Origin: Paracoccaceae bacterium
GTDB taxonomy: Bacteria > Pseudomonadota > Alphaproteobacteria > Rhodobacterales > Rhodobacteraceae
Length of the DNA: 10,893 nucleotides
Direction of reading: 5' to 3'
Assembly (NCBI GenBank): GCA_016764835.1
Contig: JAESRD010000049.1
Coordinates: forward strand, 1 to 10,893
Shown here: one piece after another, positions 1 through 7,328 of the stretch
How the letters are laid out: every line of letters begins with the position of its first letter
How positions within the stretch are numbered: position 1 is the first letter of the stretch
Notes under the pieces: model-generated
What the model was told of the DNA's origin: nothing
What the model saw: the letters and a program-made list of their open reading frames with translations, nothing else
Databases searched by the model: none
Made by a program: the position numbers and the translations under genes

Positions 1-1015
1 CATCTTGGTCATCAAGATAGGAGGCCGTGAGCCCCCAGCCAAGATCAGCGCTGCGCCCGGACAGCACCAGCGGCACGCCGGGGATGGTTGCACCAAGTAC
101 ACCGCCAGATTGCAGCTCTAGCCGGGCGAGATACCAGATAGAGGGCGCGGTCAGGCCGATATGCGGGTCATTTGCCAGCAGGGTCGAGCCCGTGGCCGAG
201 CGGGTTACGCCGGCAGCCCAGGCGTTGGACGCGCCAGCAAAGGCTGGTGCCTGAACTGGCGAATAGGGCGCACCGGCCAGCGTCGTGCCCATCGCGTAGC
301 GCGGCAGTGCCATGTCTGGGAACAGGGCGGCATAGTCGGGCAGAGCGGCAATGCCATCGCCGCCAACATCTGGCAAAATATCATGCGCGCGCGCGCCCGG
401 CATCATCAGCGAAATGCGGGCGCGCAGCACTTCTGCCTGCAGATGCGAGGCGTTTTGCACGGCCATTAGCTTGATGATCGCCAGCGAGTCTGCCGGTTGC
501 CACGGGGCCACGGCATGGTTGAACAACCACATCTCAGGCGCGCCGCGGCCGCGCGCGCCGGCGTTGATCTGACCGATCCACGCATTGACCCCGTCGGCGT
601 AGGCATCAAGCGCTGTACGGGTCTCATCGTCTTGGGCCTCGACAGACCGGGTGGCGAGATTATAGATATCGAGCCGCCGCATCAAGGTGTCAACCTGAAC
701 TGTGCGGGTGCCGAGCAGCTCTGACAGCCGCCCCTGCGCCGTGCGCCGCAGGGTAATCATCTGCCAAAGCCGGTCTTGGGCATGGGCAAAGCCCAGCGCA
801 AAGAACACATCGGCGTCGCTCTCACCAAAGATATGCGGCACATTGGCATTGTCGCGCACGATCTCGACCGGGGCGCTGATACCGGCCAGCGTATAGTTGG
901 CGTTATATTCGACCAAAGAGCGGGCGGCAAAATGGTAGGCCAGCGCAAAAGCTGCCACGGCCAAAACCACAAGCCCGGTCGCAAGGCGCAAAAGCCAGCG
1001 GAAGATCAGAGCCAT
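1..1015 (-). CDS. Penicillin acylase family protein (N-terminal part, truncated by window edge)
   Basis: N-terminal 338 residues of an Ntn-hydrolase of the penicillin/acyl-homoserine-lactone acylase family; the 3' end lies outside the window. Residues 4-28 form a hydrophobic signal or membrane anchor, so the enzyme is probably exported. The alpha-chain signature is present: RDNANVPHIFGE near 54-65, then GFAHAQDRLWQM at 75-86. The autocatalytic junction is GASNAWAAG, with Ser263 as predicted nucleophile and new N-terminus of the beta chain. NDPHIGL at 282-288 and GWGLT at 326-330 follow, as in the family. The ATG start is preceded by a strong GGAGG at 1020-1024. Known family members hydrolyse amide bonds of beta-lactams, N-acyl homoserine lactones or other N-acyl compounds; the substrate cannot be assigned from this half. 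It is divergent from the dehydrogenase gene at 1121. Confidence in the family is high, in the substrate low. Confidence 0.9.
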   Translation of the reverse strand, partial: MALIFRWLLRLATGLVVLAVAAFALAYHFAARSLVEYNANYTLAGISAPVEIVRDNANVPHIFGESDADVFFALGFAHAQDRLWQMITLRRTAQGRLSELLGTRTVQVDTLMRRLDIYNLATRSVEAQDDETRTALDAYADGVNAWIGQINAGARGRGAPEMWLFNHAVAPWQPADSLAIIKLMAVQNASHLQAEVLRARISLMMPGARAHDILPDVGGDGIAALPDYAALFPDMALPRYAMGTTLAGAPYSPVQAPAFAGASNAWAAGVTRSATGSTLLANDPHIGLTAPSIWYLARLELQSGGVLGATIPGVPLVLSGRSADLGWGLTASYLDDQD

Positions 1016-1120
1016 TTATCCTCCGAAAGTCTCAAGTTAGCTGCCTGTGGATATTGACGCTCCGTCAGGCAAGGTTAGGTTCGGCTATCAGATGAACACA
1101 ACACGCGAAAGAGGCAGGTT
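1016..1120. promoter_or_regulatory. Divergent intergenic region with possible promoter for the dehydrogenase
   Basis: This 105-base gap separates the divergent acylase and dehydrogenase genes and should hold both promoters. The only plausible plus-strand match I see is TTGACG (1054-1059), a 16-base spacer and TAGGTT (1076-1081), which is a weak -10. An imperfect hairpin, TGCCTG 1042-1047 with CAGGCA 1066-1071, overlaps it. The assignment is inference from consensus matching only. Confidence 0.3.
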
Positions 1121-1996
1121 TTGGCAAAAGTAGCATTCATTGGGCTTGGCGTCATGGGGTATCCTATGGCCGGGCATTTAGCGGCGGCCGGACATGATGT
1201 CTGCGTCTATAACAGATCAGCGGCAAAGGCCGAAGGTTGGGTTGCCCAGCATGGTGGCAAAGCGGCGGCGACCCCGCGCGAAGCAGCGGCAGGGGCGGCA
1301 TATGTTTTTGCCTGTGTTGGCAATGACAAAGACCTTGAACAGGTTTTTGCGGGTGAGGATGGGGCGTTGGCTGGCATGGCGCGCGGCGCGATCTTTGTTG
1401 ACCACACCACAATTTCGGCCGGCATGACCCGCAAGCTTTCTGCCATAGCGGCTGAGGCGGGGGTCGAATTTGTCGACGCGCCTGTGTCGGGCGGCCAAGC
1501 CGGGGCGGAGGGCGGCAAGCTTTCGGTCATGTGTGGCGGCGATCAGGCGGCATATGACATTGTCGAGCCTGTTATTGCCAGTTATGCCCGTATTTGCCGC
1601 CGTATTGGCACAAGTGGCGCGGGCCAGCTGTGCAAAGCCGCCAACCAGATCGCCATTGCCGGGCTGGTACAGGGCCTGTCAGAGGCGCTGCATTTTGCCG
1701 AAAAGGCCGGGCTAGACGGACGCGCCGTGGTCGAGGTTATCTCACAAGGGGCGGCGGGCTCTTGGCAAATGTCGAACCGCTATGAGACCATGATTGACGG
1801 TGAATTTGAGCACGGCTTTGCCACCGATTGGATGCGCAAGGATCTGGCGATCTGTCTGGAGACGGCCGATGATATCGGGGCCAGCCTGCCGGTCACGGCA
1901 TTGGTCGATCAATTCTATAAGGACGTGCAGAAGATGGGCGGCGGACGCTGGGATACGTCATCGCTCTTGGCGCGTTTGCGCAAGTTTGACAGCTAA
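1121..1996 (+). CDS. NAD(P)-dependent beta-hydroxyacid dehydrogenase (3-hydroxyisobutyrate dehydrogenase family)
   Basis: A 291-residue oxidoreductase of the 3-hydroxyisobutyrate dehydrogenase / tartronate semialdehyde reductase family, at normal family length. It would interconvert a 3-hydroxyacid and its semialdehyde in the cytoplasm using NAD(P). Visible features are the Rossmann dinucleotide loop GLGVMG at 8-13, the substrate-binding signature DAPVSGGQAGAEGGKL at 119-134 with Ser124, the catalytic Lys172 in GQLCKAANQ (Asn175 also conserved), and the MRKDL motif with Lys240. The start is TTG: the only nearby upstream ATG (1092) is out of frame, and GAGGCAGG sits just before the TTG. An adjacent Liv-type transporter suggests amino-acid catabolism (valine degradation uses 3-hydroxyisobutyrate), but the genes are convergent, so a functional link is speculative. 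The exact substrate is not resolved. Confidence 0.9.
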   Translation: MAKVAFIGLGVMGYPMAGHLAAAGHDVCVYNRSAAKAEGWVAQHGGKAAATPREAAAGAAYVFACVGNDKDLEQVFAGEDGALAGMARGAIFVDHTTISAGMTRKLSAIAAEAGVEFVDAPVSGGQAGAEGGKLSVMCGGDQAAYDIVEPVIASYARICRRIGTSGAGQLCKAANQIAIAGLVQGLSEALHFAEKAGLDGRAVVEVISQGAAGSWQMSNRYETMIDGEFEHGFATDWMRKDLAICLETADDIGASLPVTALVDQFYKDVQKMGGGRWDTSSLLARLRKFDS

Positions 1997-2001
1997 AGTG
2001 C

Positions 2002-2028
2002 TGGCTCGGGGTAACAATTCCCGAGCCA
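2002..2028. terminator. Hairpin between convergent genes, probable bidirectional terminator
   Basis: A perfect 9-bp stem, TGGCTCGGG (2002-2010) with CCCGAGCCA (2020-2028), encloses a 9-base loop. It begins 5 bases after the dehydrogenase stop and lies 6 bases past the livM stop. There is no clear U tract on either side, so the strength as an intrinsic terminator is uncertain; position between convergent genes is the main support. Confidence 0.6.
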
Positions 2029-2034
2029 AACCGC

Positions 2035-3339
2035 CTAGGTTTCTGGCAGCAGCCCGCGCGGCGAAAATCGCAAAACCAGCAGCAATATCAGCCCCATTGT
2101 CAGCATGCGCATATGGGCTGACGATTCCAACAGGTGGATTTTGAGCCAGTAATCATCGGCCATTGCCGAGGTGCCGGTGGTGATCAGCCAAAGGCCAATC
2201 GGTTCAACCATGACCCAAAGCCACCAGATCAGAATGCCGCCAATGACCGAGCCATAATTATTGCCCGATCCGCCGACAATCACCATCACCCAGATCAGGA
2301 ATGTAAAGCGCAGCGGCTGGTAGGAGCCGGGGGTGAGCTGGCCATCAAGCGTGGTCATCATGGCGCCGGCAAGGCCGCAAATGGCTGAGCCGAGGATGAA
2401 AATTTGGAGGTGCCGCGCGGTTACGTCCTTGCCCATGGCCTCGGCCGCGTCTTCATTGTCGCGGATGGCGCGCATCATCCGGCCCCAAGGCGAGTTGAGC
2501 GCCTTTTGCACGAACCAGAGCAGCACGACGAGGACGACGGTAAAGAGCAGCCCGTAAGCCAGCTTGACCGTAAGCGTTGAGGCCAAGACAGGGTTGAAGC
2601 CCAAGCTAGCCGCCCGGTCAACGAAGGTCTGCGAGGCTTGCAGGTCAATCTCAAACGGCACCGGGCGTGGAATGCCGATAATGTTTTTGACGCCGCGCGC
2701 CAGCCAATCTTCGTTCTTGAGCGGAGCGACGATGATTTCAGCAATGCCCAGCGTGGCAATGGCCAAATAGTCAGAGCGCAGGCCAAGTGCGGTTTTACCG
2801 ATCACCCAAGCGCCACCGGCAGCAAACAGCCCGCCCACCGGCCATGACAACAGCACCGGCAGGCCAAGCCGGCCAAGGTTGCCGTAAAGCGCCGGGTTGA
2901 TGTCTTCAACCGCCTCAGCGCCGGGGGCAAACACCATGCGGTAGAGCGTGAAGCCAACAACGATGATGCCAAACAGCACCAGCCCGCGCCTGAGCCCTTT
3001 TGGCATGCGTTTGTTAACATATATAGCCAGCGCTACCGTCGCCGCCCCGAGGGCGAGGCCAGCAAAAATGCGCGGCCCGCCAGCGTCCCATGCGCCCTCA
3101 GTTGGTGGCATGGCCACCAGAACCGAGGCCAACCCGCCAAGGGCGACAAAGCCCATAACGCCAATATTAAACAGCCCGGCAAAGCCCCATTGCAGGTTGA
3201 CCCCCAGCGCCATGACCGCCGAAATCAGCCCCATATTGAGAATGGCTAGCGCAAGGTTCCAGCCTTGGACCATGCCCGTGCCGACGATCAGCGCGGTAAT
3301 GGCGAGGAACATGAACGGTGCGCGAAGTGACTGGTTCAT
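2035..3339 (-). CDS. livM: Branched-chain amino acid-type ABC transporter permease LivM
   Basis: A 434-residue polytopic inner-membrane permease, one half of the channel of a hydrophobic amino acid uptake (HAAT) ABC importer; length is close to E. coli LivM. Many hydrophobic segments are visible (for example 10-28, 33-78, 91-108, 119-136, 159-181, 260-277, 312-328, 345-380, 411-425). The family landmarks are NLQWGFAGLFNIGVMGF near 48-64, LRSDYLAIATLGIAEI at 187-202, and the cytoplasmic EAA-like loop RMMRAIRDNEDAAEAMGKDV at 287-306, which docks to the ATPases. The ATG start is preceded by AGGGGG at about 3349-3354 and overlaps the frame-restored livH stop as ATGA (3336-3339). It is the last gene of the operon. 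The livH frameshift upstream could reduce its translation by uncoupling. Confidence 0.95.
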   Translation of the reverse strand: MNQSLRAPFMFLAITALIVGTGMVQGWNLALAILNMGLISAVMALGVNLQWGFAGLFNIGVMGFVALGGLASVLVAMPPTEGAWDAGGPRIFAGLALGAATVALAIYVNKRMPKGLRRGLVLFGIIVVGFTLYRMVFAPGAEAVEDINPALYGNLGRLGLPVLLSWPVGGLFAAGGAWVIGKTALGLRSDYLAIATLGIAEIIVAPLKNEDWLARGVKNIIGIPRPVPFEIDLQASQTFVDRAASLGFNPVLASTLTVKLAYGLLFTVVLVVLLWFVQKALNSPWGRMMRAIRDNEDAAEAMGKDVTARHLQIFILGSAICGLAGAMMTTLDGQLTPGSYQPLRFTFLIWVMVIVGGSGNNYGSVIGGILIWWLWVMVEPIGLWLITTGTSAMADDYWLKIHLLESSAHMRMLTMGLILLLVLRFSPRGLLPET

Positions 3340-4348
3340 ACTGATTGCCCCCTAAACAAGCCGGTCGGTCGGAACAGCAAAACGATAATTAGAATGGCGA
3401 AGGAGACGGCGAATTTGTATTCGGTCGAGAGCAGTTGGACCAGTCGCGACGGCTCTAGCGCTTCTGGCAACAGGTAGATACCGACCTTTTTCCACGCATA
3501 GGTGACCATGACTTCAGAAAAGGCGATGACAAACCACCGACCACAGCGCCGATCGGGCTGCCAAGCCCGCCAACAATCGCCGAGGCGAAGATTGGCAAGA
3601 GCAGTTGGAAATAGGTGAAGGCTTTGAAGCTTTTATCGAGCCCGTAGAGCACGCCTGCCGTGGTCGCTAGGGCTGCAACAATCAGCCATGTGACGCGGAC
3701 CACGCGTTGCGGGTCGATGCCCGACAGGAGCGCGAGGTCTTCATTGTCCGAAAACGCCCGCATCGATTTGCCGGTGCGGGTTTTGTTGAGAAAGTAGAAC
3801 AGCAAAGCTACGGCGATGGCGGCCGTAACCAGTGTGATCACGGTGTTGGTCCTGATCGCCAAACCTTCGCTGAGGCCGGTTATCTCTTTGAAATGACGGG
3901 CGGTAATGATGAAGCGTTCACCGTCGGAAAAATTAATGCCTTTGACGCCGATGATGAAGCGCACAAGGCCGTTCATGACAAACATGACCCCCATAGAGAC
4001 GATCACCAAAATCACAGGCTCGGCTTTTTGTTTTCGGTAGAAGTTGTAGACCAGCTTATCTGTGCCCAACAGCAGCAGCCCGGTGGCGGCGATACCTATG
4101 GGCAGGGCCAAGAGCGCTGTTGGCAAAACGCCAAAGCTGATGCCCATAGATTGCAGCCACCAAGTGGCGAGGATGGTGGCCATCGTGCCAAAGGCCATCG
4201 TGTCACCATGGGCAAAGTTCGAGAACCGCAAAATGCCGTAGATCAGTGTCACACCCAGTGCACCGAGCGCCAGCTGCGCGCCGTAAGCCAGCGCCGGGAT
4301 GAAAACAAAGTTGCTAAAGGCGACAATCGCGTTGAGCAGGTCGGTCAT
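3336..4348 (-). pseudogene. livH: Branched-chain amino acid-type ABC transporter permease LivH, frameshifted near 3531-3533
   Basis: Second permease of the importer. Residues 1-272 read normally: LAYGAQLALGALGVTLIYGILRF at about 20-42, a conserved FAHGD at 45-49, the EAA-like loop KSMRAFSDNEDLALLSG at 194-210, and GGLGSPIGAVVGG at 260-272. After Gly272 the frame runs into 25 unrelated residues and stops at 3455. The expected LivH C-terminus (FSEVMVTYAWKKVGIYLLPE ... LLFRPTGLFRGQSV) continues in the neighbouring frame from 3530 to a TGA at 3336-3338, which overlaps the livM start as ATGA. Adding one base, most simply a fourth T in the minus-strand T tract at 3531-3533, gives a 337-residue protein. 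The uninterrupted frame alone is 3455-4348 (297 residues). The start follows a good GCGAGGTGG site and overlaps the upstream stop (ATGA, 4345-4348). No canonical -1 slippery heptamer is seen, so a mutation or sequencing error is likelier than programmed frameshifting. Confidence 0.88.
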
Positions 4349-4722
4349 TGGACCACCTCGCAGGTTAGGGTGGCATAAGTGGCGGGTTCGCCAGAGGTGG
4401 GATCAAAAAGGTGTAATAGCATTGTCGTCTCAGAGCTGAACATCAGCGTCAGTTGGATGTATGATGTTTCCCAGTAGAACGGTCCGAGAAAAGAAAATCC
4501 GGTGCCTTCGACGGCATTGTGTTCGCCAAGCTCGATCAGATATGCGCCGCGGCCAAGGTCATCGGTTTCCACCGGCTGGTAGCGGATGACTAATTCGTCG
4601 GCTTTGGCCTCACACTCGGTTCCGTCACAGACTTGAACGCTCACGCAGTTGAGCGTGGTTTGTGCGCCTTCGGCATGGGCGGCGAGGGGGGCGAAAGCGA
4701 GGAGTATGGGGAGGATGCGCAT
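4345..4722 (-). CDS. Small exported protein of unknown function within the liv operon
   Basis: A 125-residue protein not recognised as any named family. Residues 1-18 (MRILPILLAFAPLAAHA) form a signal peptide with an AHA cleavage site, so it should be periplasmic or secreted. The mature part has four cysteines (26, 32, 37, 121), the first three clustered in NCVSVQVCDGTEC, which would suit disulfides. It is predicted to be beta-rich, with GFSFLGPFYWETSYIQLTLMF at 75-95. A longer in-frame reading exists upstream (to 4902), but this ATG is preceded by GGAGGGG (4731-4737) with 8-base spacing and begins exactly where a signal peptide begins. The start shares one base with the upstream stop (TAATG), and its TGA overlaps the livH ATG (4345-4348). 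This arrangement implies co-translation with the transporter. Confidence 0.82.
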   Translation of the reverse strand: MRILPILLAFAPLAAHAEGAQTTLNCVSVQVCDGTECEAKADELVIRYQPVETDDLGRGAYLIELGEHNAVEGTGFSFLGPFYWETSYIQLTLMFSSETTMLLHLFDPTSGEPATYATLTCEVVQ

Positions 4723-5234
4723 TAGGTTGGCCCCTCCGGGATGTTGCATGTGCCGACGTCGTAACGGTGGATACCGGCACCCAACAAATCGAGGCTTGCG
4801 GTGCGGCCCGGGCGCACCGTTAAAGTGCTGTGCCAAAGGGCCCCGGTATCTTCCTTGCGCGCGTCTAAAAACCCTTCGGGCGAAATGCGGCGCGCGTCGC
4901 AATCAAAATCATCCGTCTTGCGCTCAATATTGGCACAATAAGGCTCTAGGTTTGGCCACAAATTTCCATTGTCACAAAGGCGGAGGGAAATTGAAGCGGG
5001 GCCATCGTCAGCGGTCGCATATAGGTGACAAAAATGGGTGTGATCGGCAATTTGTTCCGCAGTTTCTGGGGCAAAAAATGCGATATCGCGCGTGCCTAGC
5101 CCATCATTACAGCTGTCTATGCCGCATTCGATATCAGGACCGGGATCGGGTGATCGTGGCATTTGCGACGCCTCGGTACCGTCGTTACAGGCATTGAGGG
5201 AAAACACTGCTGAGGCAGCGACAAATGCCTTCAT
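4722..5234 (-). CDS. Putative small lipoprotein of unknown function within the liv operon
   Basis: A 170-residue protein of no recognised family. The N-terminus MKAFVAASAVFSLNACNDG looks like a lipoprotein signal: a short basic start, a hydrophobic core and an LNAC lipobox with Cys16 as the lipidation residue. Asn at -2 is not the commonest choice, so a lipoprotein is likely but not certain. Seven further cysteines (37, 42, 69, 87, 100, 112, 163) suggest a disulfide-stabilised periplasmic domain. A Pro/Asp-rich linker (27-35) follows the lipid anchor. The ATG overlaps the livF stop (ATGA, 5231-5234) and the TAA overlaps the next start (TAATG at 4720-4724). The own ribosome site is weak (GGGCGG directly adjacent), so translation probably depends on coupling from livF. 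The role is unknown; a transporter accessory is inferred from position only. Confidence 0.8.
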   Translation of the reverse strand: MKAFVAASAVFSLNACNDGTEASQMPRSPDPGPDIECGIDSCNDGLGTRDIAFFAPETAEQIADHTHFCHLYATADDGPASISLRLCDNGNLWPNLEPYCANIERKTDDFDCDARRISPEGFLDARKEDTGALWHSTLTVRPGRTASLDLLGAGIHRYDVGTCNIPEGPT

Positions 5235-5944
5235 CCGCCCAAAAACGTGCGCCGCACGTCCTCATTGGCCAAAAGTTCGGCGCCAGTGCCGGTATGCGCA
5301 TTGGCACCCTGTACCAAAACATAGCCCTTATCGGCGACTTCCAGCGCTTGGCGGGCGTTTTGCTCGACCATCAAAATCGTGATCCCGGCGCGGGCGACCT
5401 CGATGATCCGATCAAACAACTCATCCATAACGATGGGCGAAACCCCGGCGGTCGGCTCGTCAAGCATCAGCACTTTGGGTTGGGTCATCAGTGCGCGGCC
5501 GACGGCGACCTGTTGGCGCTGGCCGCCTGATAGCTCACCAGCAGGTTGCAGGCGTTTGTCGCGCAGGATCGGGAAGAGGTCATAGACCTGCTCGATGGTT
5601 TTCTTGATGTCATCGCGGCGCAGAAACGCGCCCATTTCTAGGTTTTCTTCGACAGTCATCGAGGTGAAAATGTTGTGGGTCTGCGGCACGAAGGCCATGC
5701 CCTTGGCCACCCGGTCTTGCGGGCTGAGCGAGGTGATATCTTCGCCGCCAATGCGCACAGAGCCAGAGCGCAAGTTGATCATGCCAAAGACGGCTTTCAT
5801 TGCCGTGGATTTGCCGGCGCCATTCGGGCCGACGATAACAGCGATTTGGCCTTTATCGACCGAGAGCGTGCAGCCATGTAGGATATCAGCGCCACGGCCA
5901 TAGCCGCCGGTCATGTTTTCGCCGATTAGGAAGGGGTCACTCAT
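5231..5944 (-). CDS. livF: Branched-chain amino acid-type ABC transporter ATP-binding protein LivF
   Basis: A 237-residue ABC ATPase, full family length, one of the two nucleotide-binding subunits that power uptake at the cytoplasmic face. It has Walker A GPNGAGKST at 39-47, Q-loop Gln88, signature LSGGQ at 138-142, and Walker B VLMLDE at 158-163 followed by PTAGVSP. The switch position reads MVEQN (Gln195 in place of His), which is the normal LivF pattern. The C-terminus LLANEDVRRTFLGG is the typical LivF ending. The ATG overlaps the stop of the preceding small exported-protein gene (5941-5944), and the TGA overlaps the start of the following lipoprotein gene (5231-5234). A modest AAAGG site lies about 8 bases upstream of the start. 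Confidence 0.96.
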   Translation of the reverse strand: MSDPFLIGENMTGGYGRGADILHGCTLSVDKGQIAVIVGPNGAGKSTAMKAVFGMINLRSGSVRIGGEDITSLSPQDRVAKGMAFVPQTHNIFTSMTVEENLEMGAFLRRDDIKKTIEQVYDLFPILRDKRLQPAGELSGGQRQQVAVGRALMTQPKVLMLDEPTAGVSPIVMDELFDRIIEVARAGITILMVEQNARQALEVADKGYVLVQGANAHTGTGAELLANEDVRRTFLGG

Positions 5945-6504
5945 TGGGGTGGCCTTTCGATAATTACAAAGGCCTCTGAAAAGGCGTCATGTTCGGCTAT
6001 GAAATCATCATGTTCCAGCGCGCCATACTTGTTCATGCCCGAAAAAACCAAAGCGCGGTCGCCTGCAAGCGTTACAATATCAATGCCTGTTGTCGCACGG
6101 CCCCAGTCGCGATGTGGCGGCAGGTCAATATCATTGAGAGCGAATTTATAGATGATGCGCACCGAGGTCAGATCAAACGGGTCTGTGCCTCGGGCGATCA
6201 TAATCTCGGTGCCGGGCGGCATTTGTTCGCGGCGAAATGCTTCAACCTGTTCGGTGAGGTCTTCGAGCGTCCGGCCCTCGGCGGTGTTGTCAAAAAGAGA
6301 ATAAAAAGTGTGGCCCGCTTGGTCACCCTGAAATATCCGCCAAGATACCTGATTACGGCCTGGCAATTCGGAGGCTGGGCTATCGGTCATCTCGTATTTA
6401 TCGCCGCCACAAAACGCGAGATCGTCAGTCACCATATGGCAAATGTCACTGGCCTGCGCGGGCAATGCAAAAGTCAGCGCAGCGATTGCGGCAAAAACCC
6501 TCAC
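5941..6504 (-). CDS. Exported protein of unknown function between livG and livF
   Basis: A 187-residue protein not recognised with confidence. Residues 1-19 (start, RVFAAIAALTFALPAQAS) are a signal peptide, so the product should be periplasmic. The mature chain begins with a close cysteine pair (Cys22, Cys32). A C-terminal stretch, ALVFSGMNKYGALEHDDFIAEHD, followed by FSEAFVII, has the look of small alpha/beta PsbP/DcrB-like folds, but that is only an impression. The start codon is GTG in a GTGA overlap with the livG stop (6501-6504), preceded by AAGAAGG about 8 bases away. The TGA overlaps the livF ATG (5941-5944). Sitting between the two ATPase genes with overlap at both ends, it must be co-transcribed with them. 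A transporter-linked role is inferred from position alone. Confidence 0.82.
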   Translation of the reverse strand: MRVFAAIAALTFALPAQASDICHMVTDDLAFCGGDKYEMTDSPASELPGRNQVSWRIFQGDQAGHTFYSLFDNTAEGRTLEDLTEQVEAFRREQMPPGTEIMIARGTDPFDLTSVRIIYKFALNDIDLPPHRDWGRATTGIDIVTLAGDRALVFSGMNKYGALEHDDFIAEHDAFSEAFVIIERPPQ

Positions 6505-7280
6505 CCCGCCACCTTCTTATTCTTGCGACCCCGGCCCAAATAAGCCTCGATCACCACTTCATTTTGCATGATTTCTTCTGCGGATCCCTCGGCCAGCACC
6601 TTGCCCTCGGCCATCACAATGACCGGGTCGCAAAGCCGTTTAATAAAGTCCATGTCATGCTCGATGACGCAAAATGTATAGCCGCGCTCTTTGTTGAGCC
6701 GGATAATCGCATCGCCGATTGTGCCGAGCAGGGTGCGGTTCACCCCGGCGCCGACCTCATCGAGAAACACGATTTTGGCGTCAACCATCATGGTCCGGCC
6801 CAGCTCCAGCAGCTTTTTCTGACCGCCCGAGAGGTTGCCTGCTTTCTCGTCGCGCAGATGCGCCACGGTCAGGAACTCAAGCACTTCATCGGCTCTGTCG
6901 GCCAGCTTGCGGTCTTCTTGCGCAATCTTGGCGCGGCCAAACCATGCATTCCACAGGCTCTCGCCAGACTGGCCGCCGGGCACCATCATCAGGTTTTCGA
7001 GCACCGTCATGGATGAAAATTCATGCGCAATCTGGAACGTCCGCAACAGACCTTTGTGAAACAGCTCATGCGGCGCCAGCCCGGTAACGTCTTCACCGGC
7101 CATCGTCACTTTGCCAGAGGTCGGCGGTAGCCGTCCTGCAATGACATTAAACAACGTGGTTTTGCCAGCCCCATTGGGCCCGACAAGCCCGGTGATTGAG
7201 CCTTTTTTGATGGCAATCGACGCGCCATCGACGGCACTAAAGCCGCCAAACTTCTTGTGAAGGTTTTCCACAAGGATCAT
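6501..7280 (-). CDS. livG: Branched-chain amino acid-type ABC transporter ATP-binding protein LivG
   Basis: A 259-residue ABC ATPase, the partner of LivF. It has Walker A GPNGAGKT at 34-41, Q-loop Gln83 in RTFQIAHEFSSMTVLENLM, signature LSGGQ at 150-154, Walker B IVFLDE at 170-175 and switch His208 in IEHDMDFI. The residue after the catalytic Glu is Val (LDEVGAGVN) instead of the usual Pro (LDEPxAGxN). The C-terminus AYLGRGRKNKKVAG has the LivG AYLG motif followed by a basic tail. An in-frame extension to 7358 exists, but the ATG at 7280 begins with the typical MILVENLHKKFGG and follows GGGAG with about 8-base spacing. It lies 87 bases downstream of livK, separated by a strong hairpin, and overlaps the next gene at GTGA (6501-6504). 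Confidence 0.95.
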   Translation of the reverse strand: MILVENLHKKFGGFSAVDGASIAIKKGSITGLVGPNGAGKTTLFNVIAGRLPPTSGKVTMAGEDVTGLAPHELFHKGLLRTFQIAHEFSSMTVLENLMMVPGGQSGESLWNAWFGRAKIAQEDRKLADRADEVLEFLTVAHLRDEKAGNLSGGQKKLLELGRTMMVDAKIVFLDEVGAGVNRTLLGTIGDAIIRLNKERGYTFCVIEHDMDFIKRLCDPVIVMAEGKVLAEGSAEEIMQNEVVIEAYLGRGRKNKKVAG

Positions 7281-7328
7281 AGCAATACTCCCTGCCTTTG
7301 CCCGATATGTTTCAGGCTTTAGACATGA

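Noticed and set aside
3525..3545. Programmed -1 ribosomal frameshifting to produce full-length LivH
   Set aside because: The site reads GGT GGT TTG with no X XXY YYZ slippery heptamer, and no obvious stimulatory structure was seen; LivH is not known to use frameshifting.
3707..4378. Long plus-strand open frame (223 codons) opposite livH
   Set aside because: It is rich in His/Gln/Arg and lies exactly antisense to the well-supported LivH frame; it is a typical GC-rich shadow frame.
4723..4902. In-frame N-terminal extension of the 125-residue exported protein to 185 residues
   Set aside because: The extension is Arg/His-rich, lies wholly within the lipoprotein gene in another frame, and would bury a perfect signal peptide that has its own strong ribosome site.
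5989..6543. Plus-strand open frame (184 codons) opposite the exported-protein gene between livG and livF
   Set aside because: It lacks a signal or recognisable domain and a convincing ribosome site. The minus-strand gene has a signal peptide and overlaps both neighbours in operon fashion.
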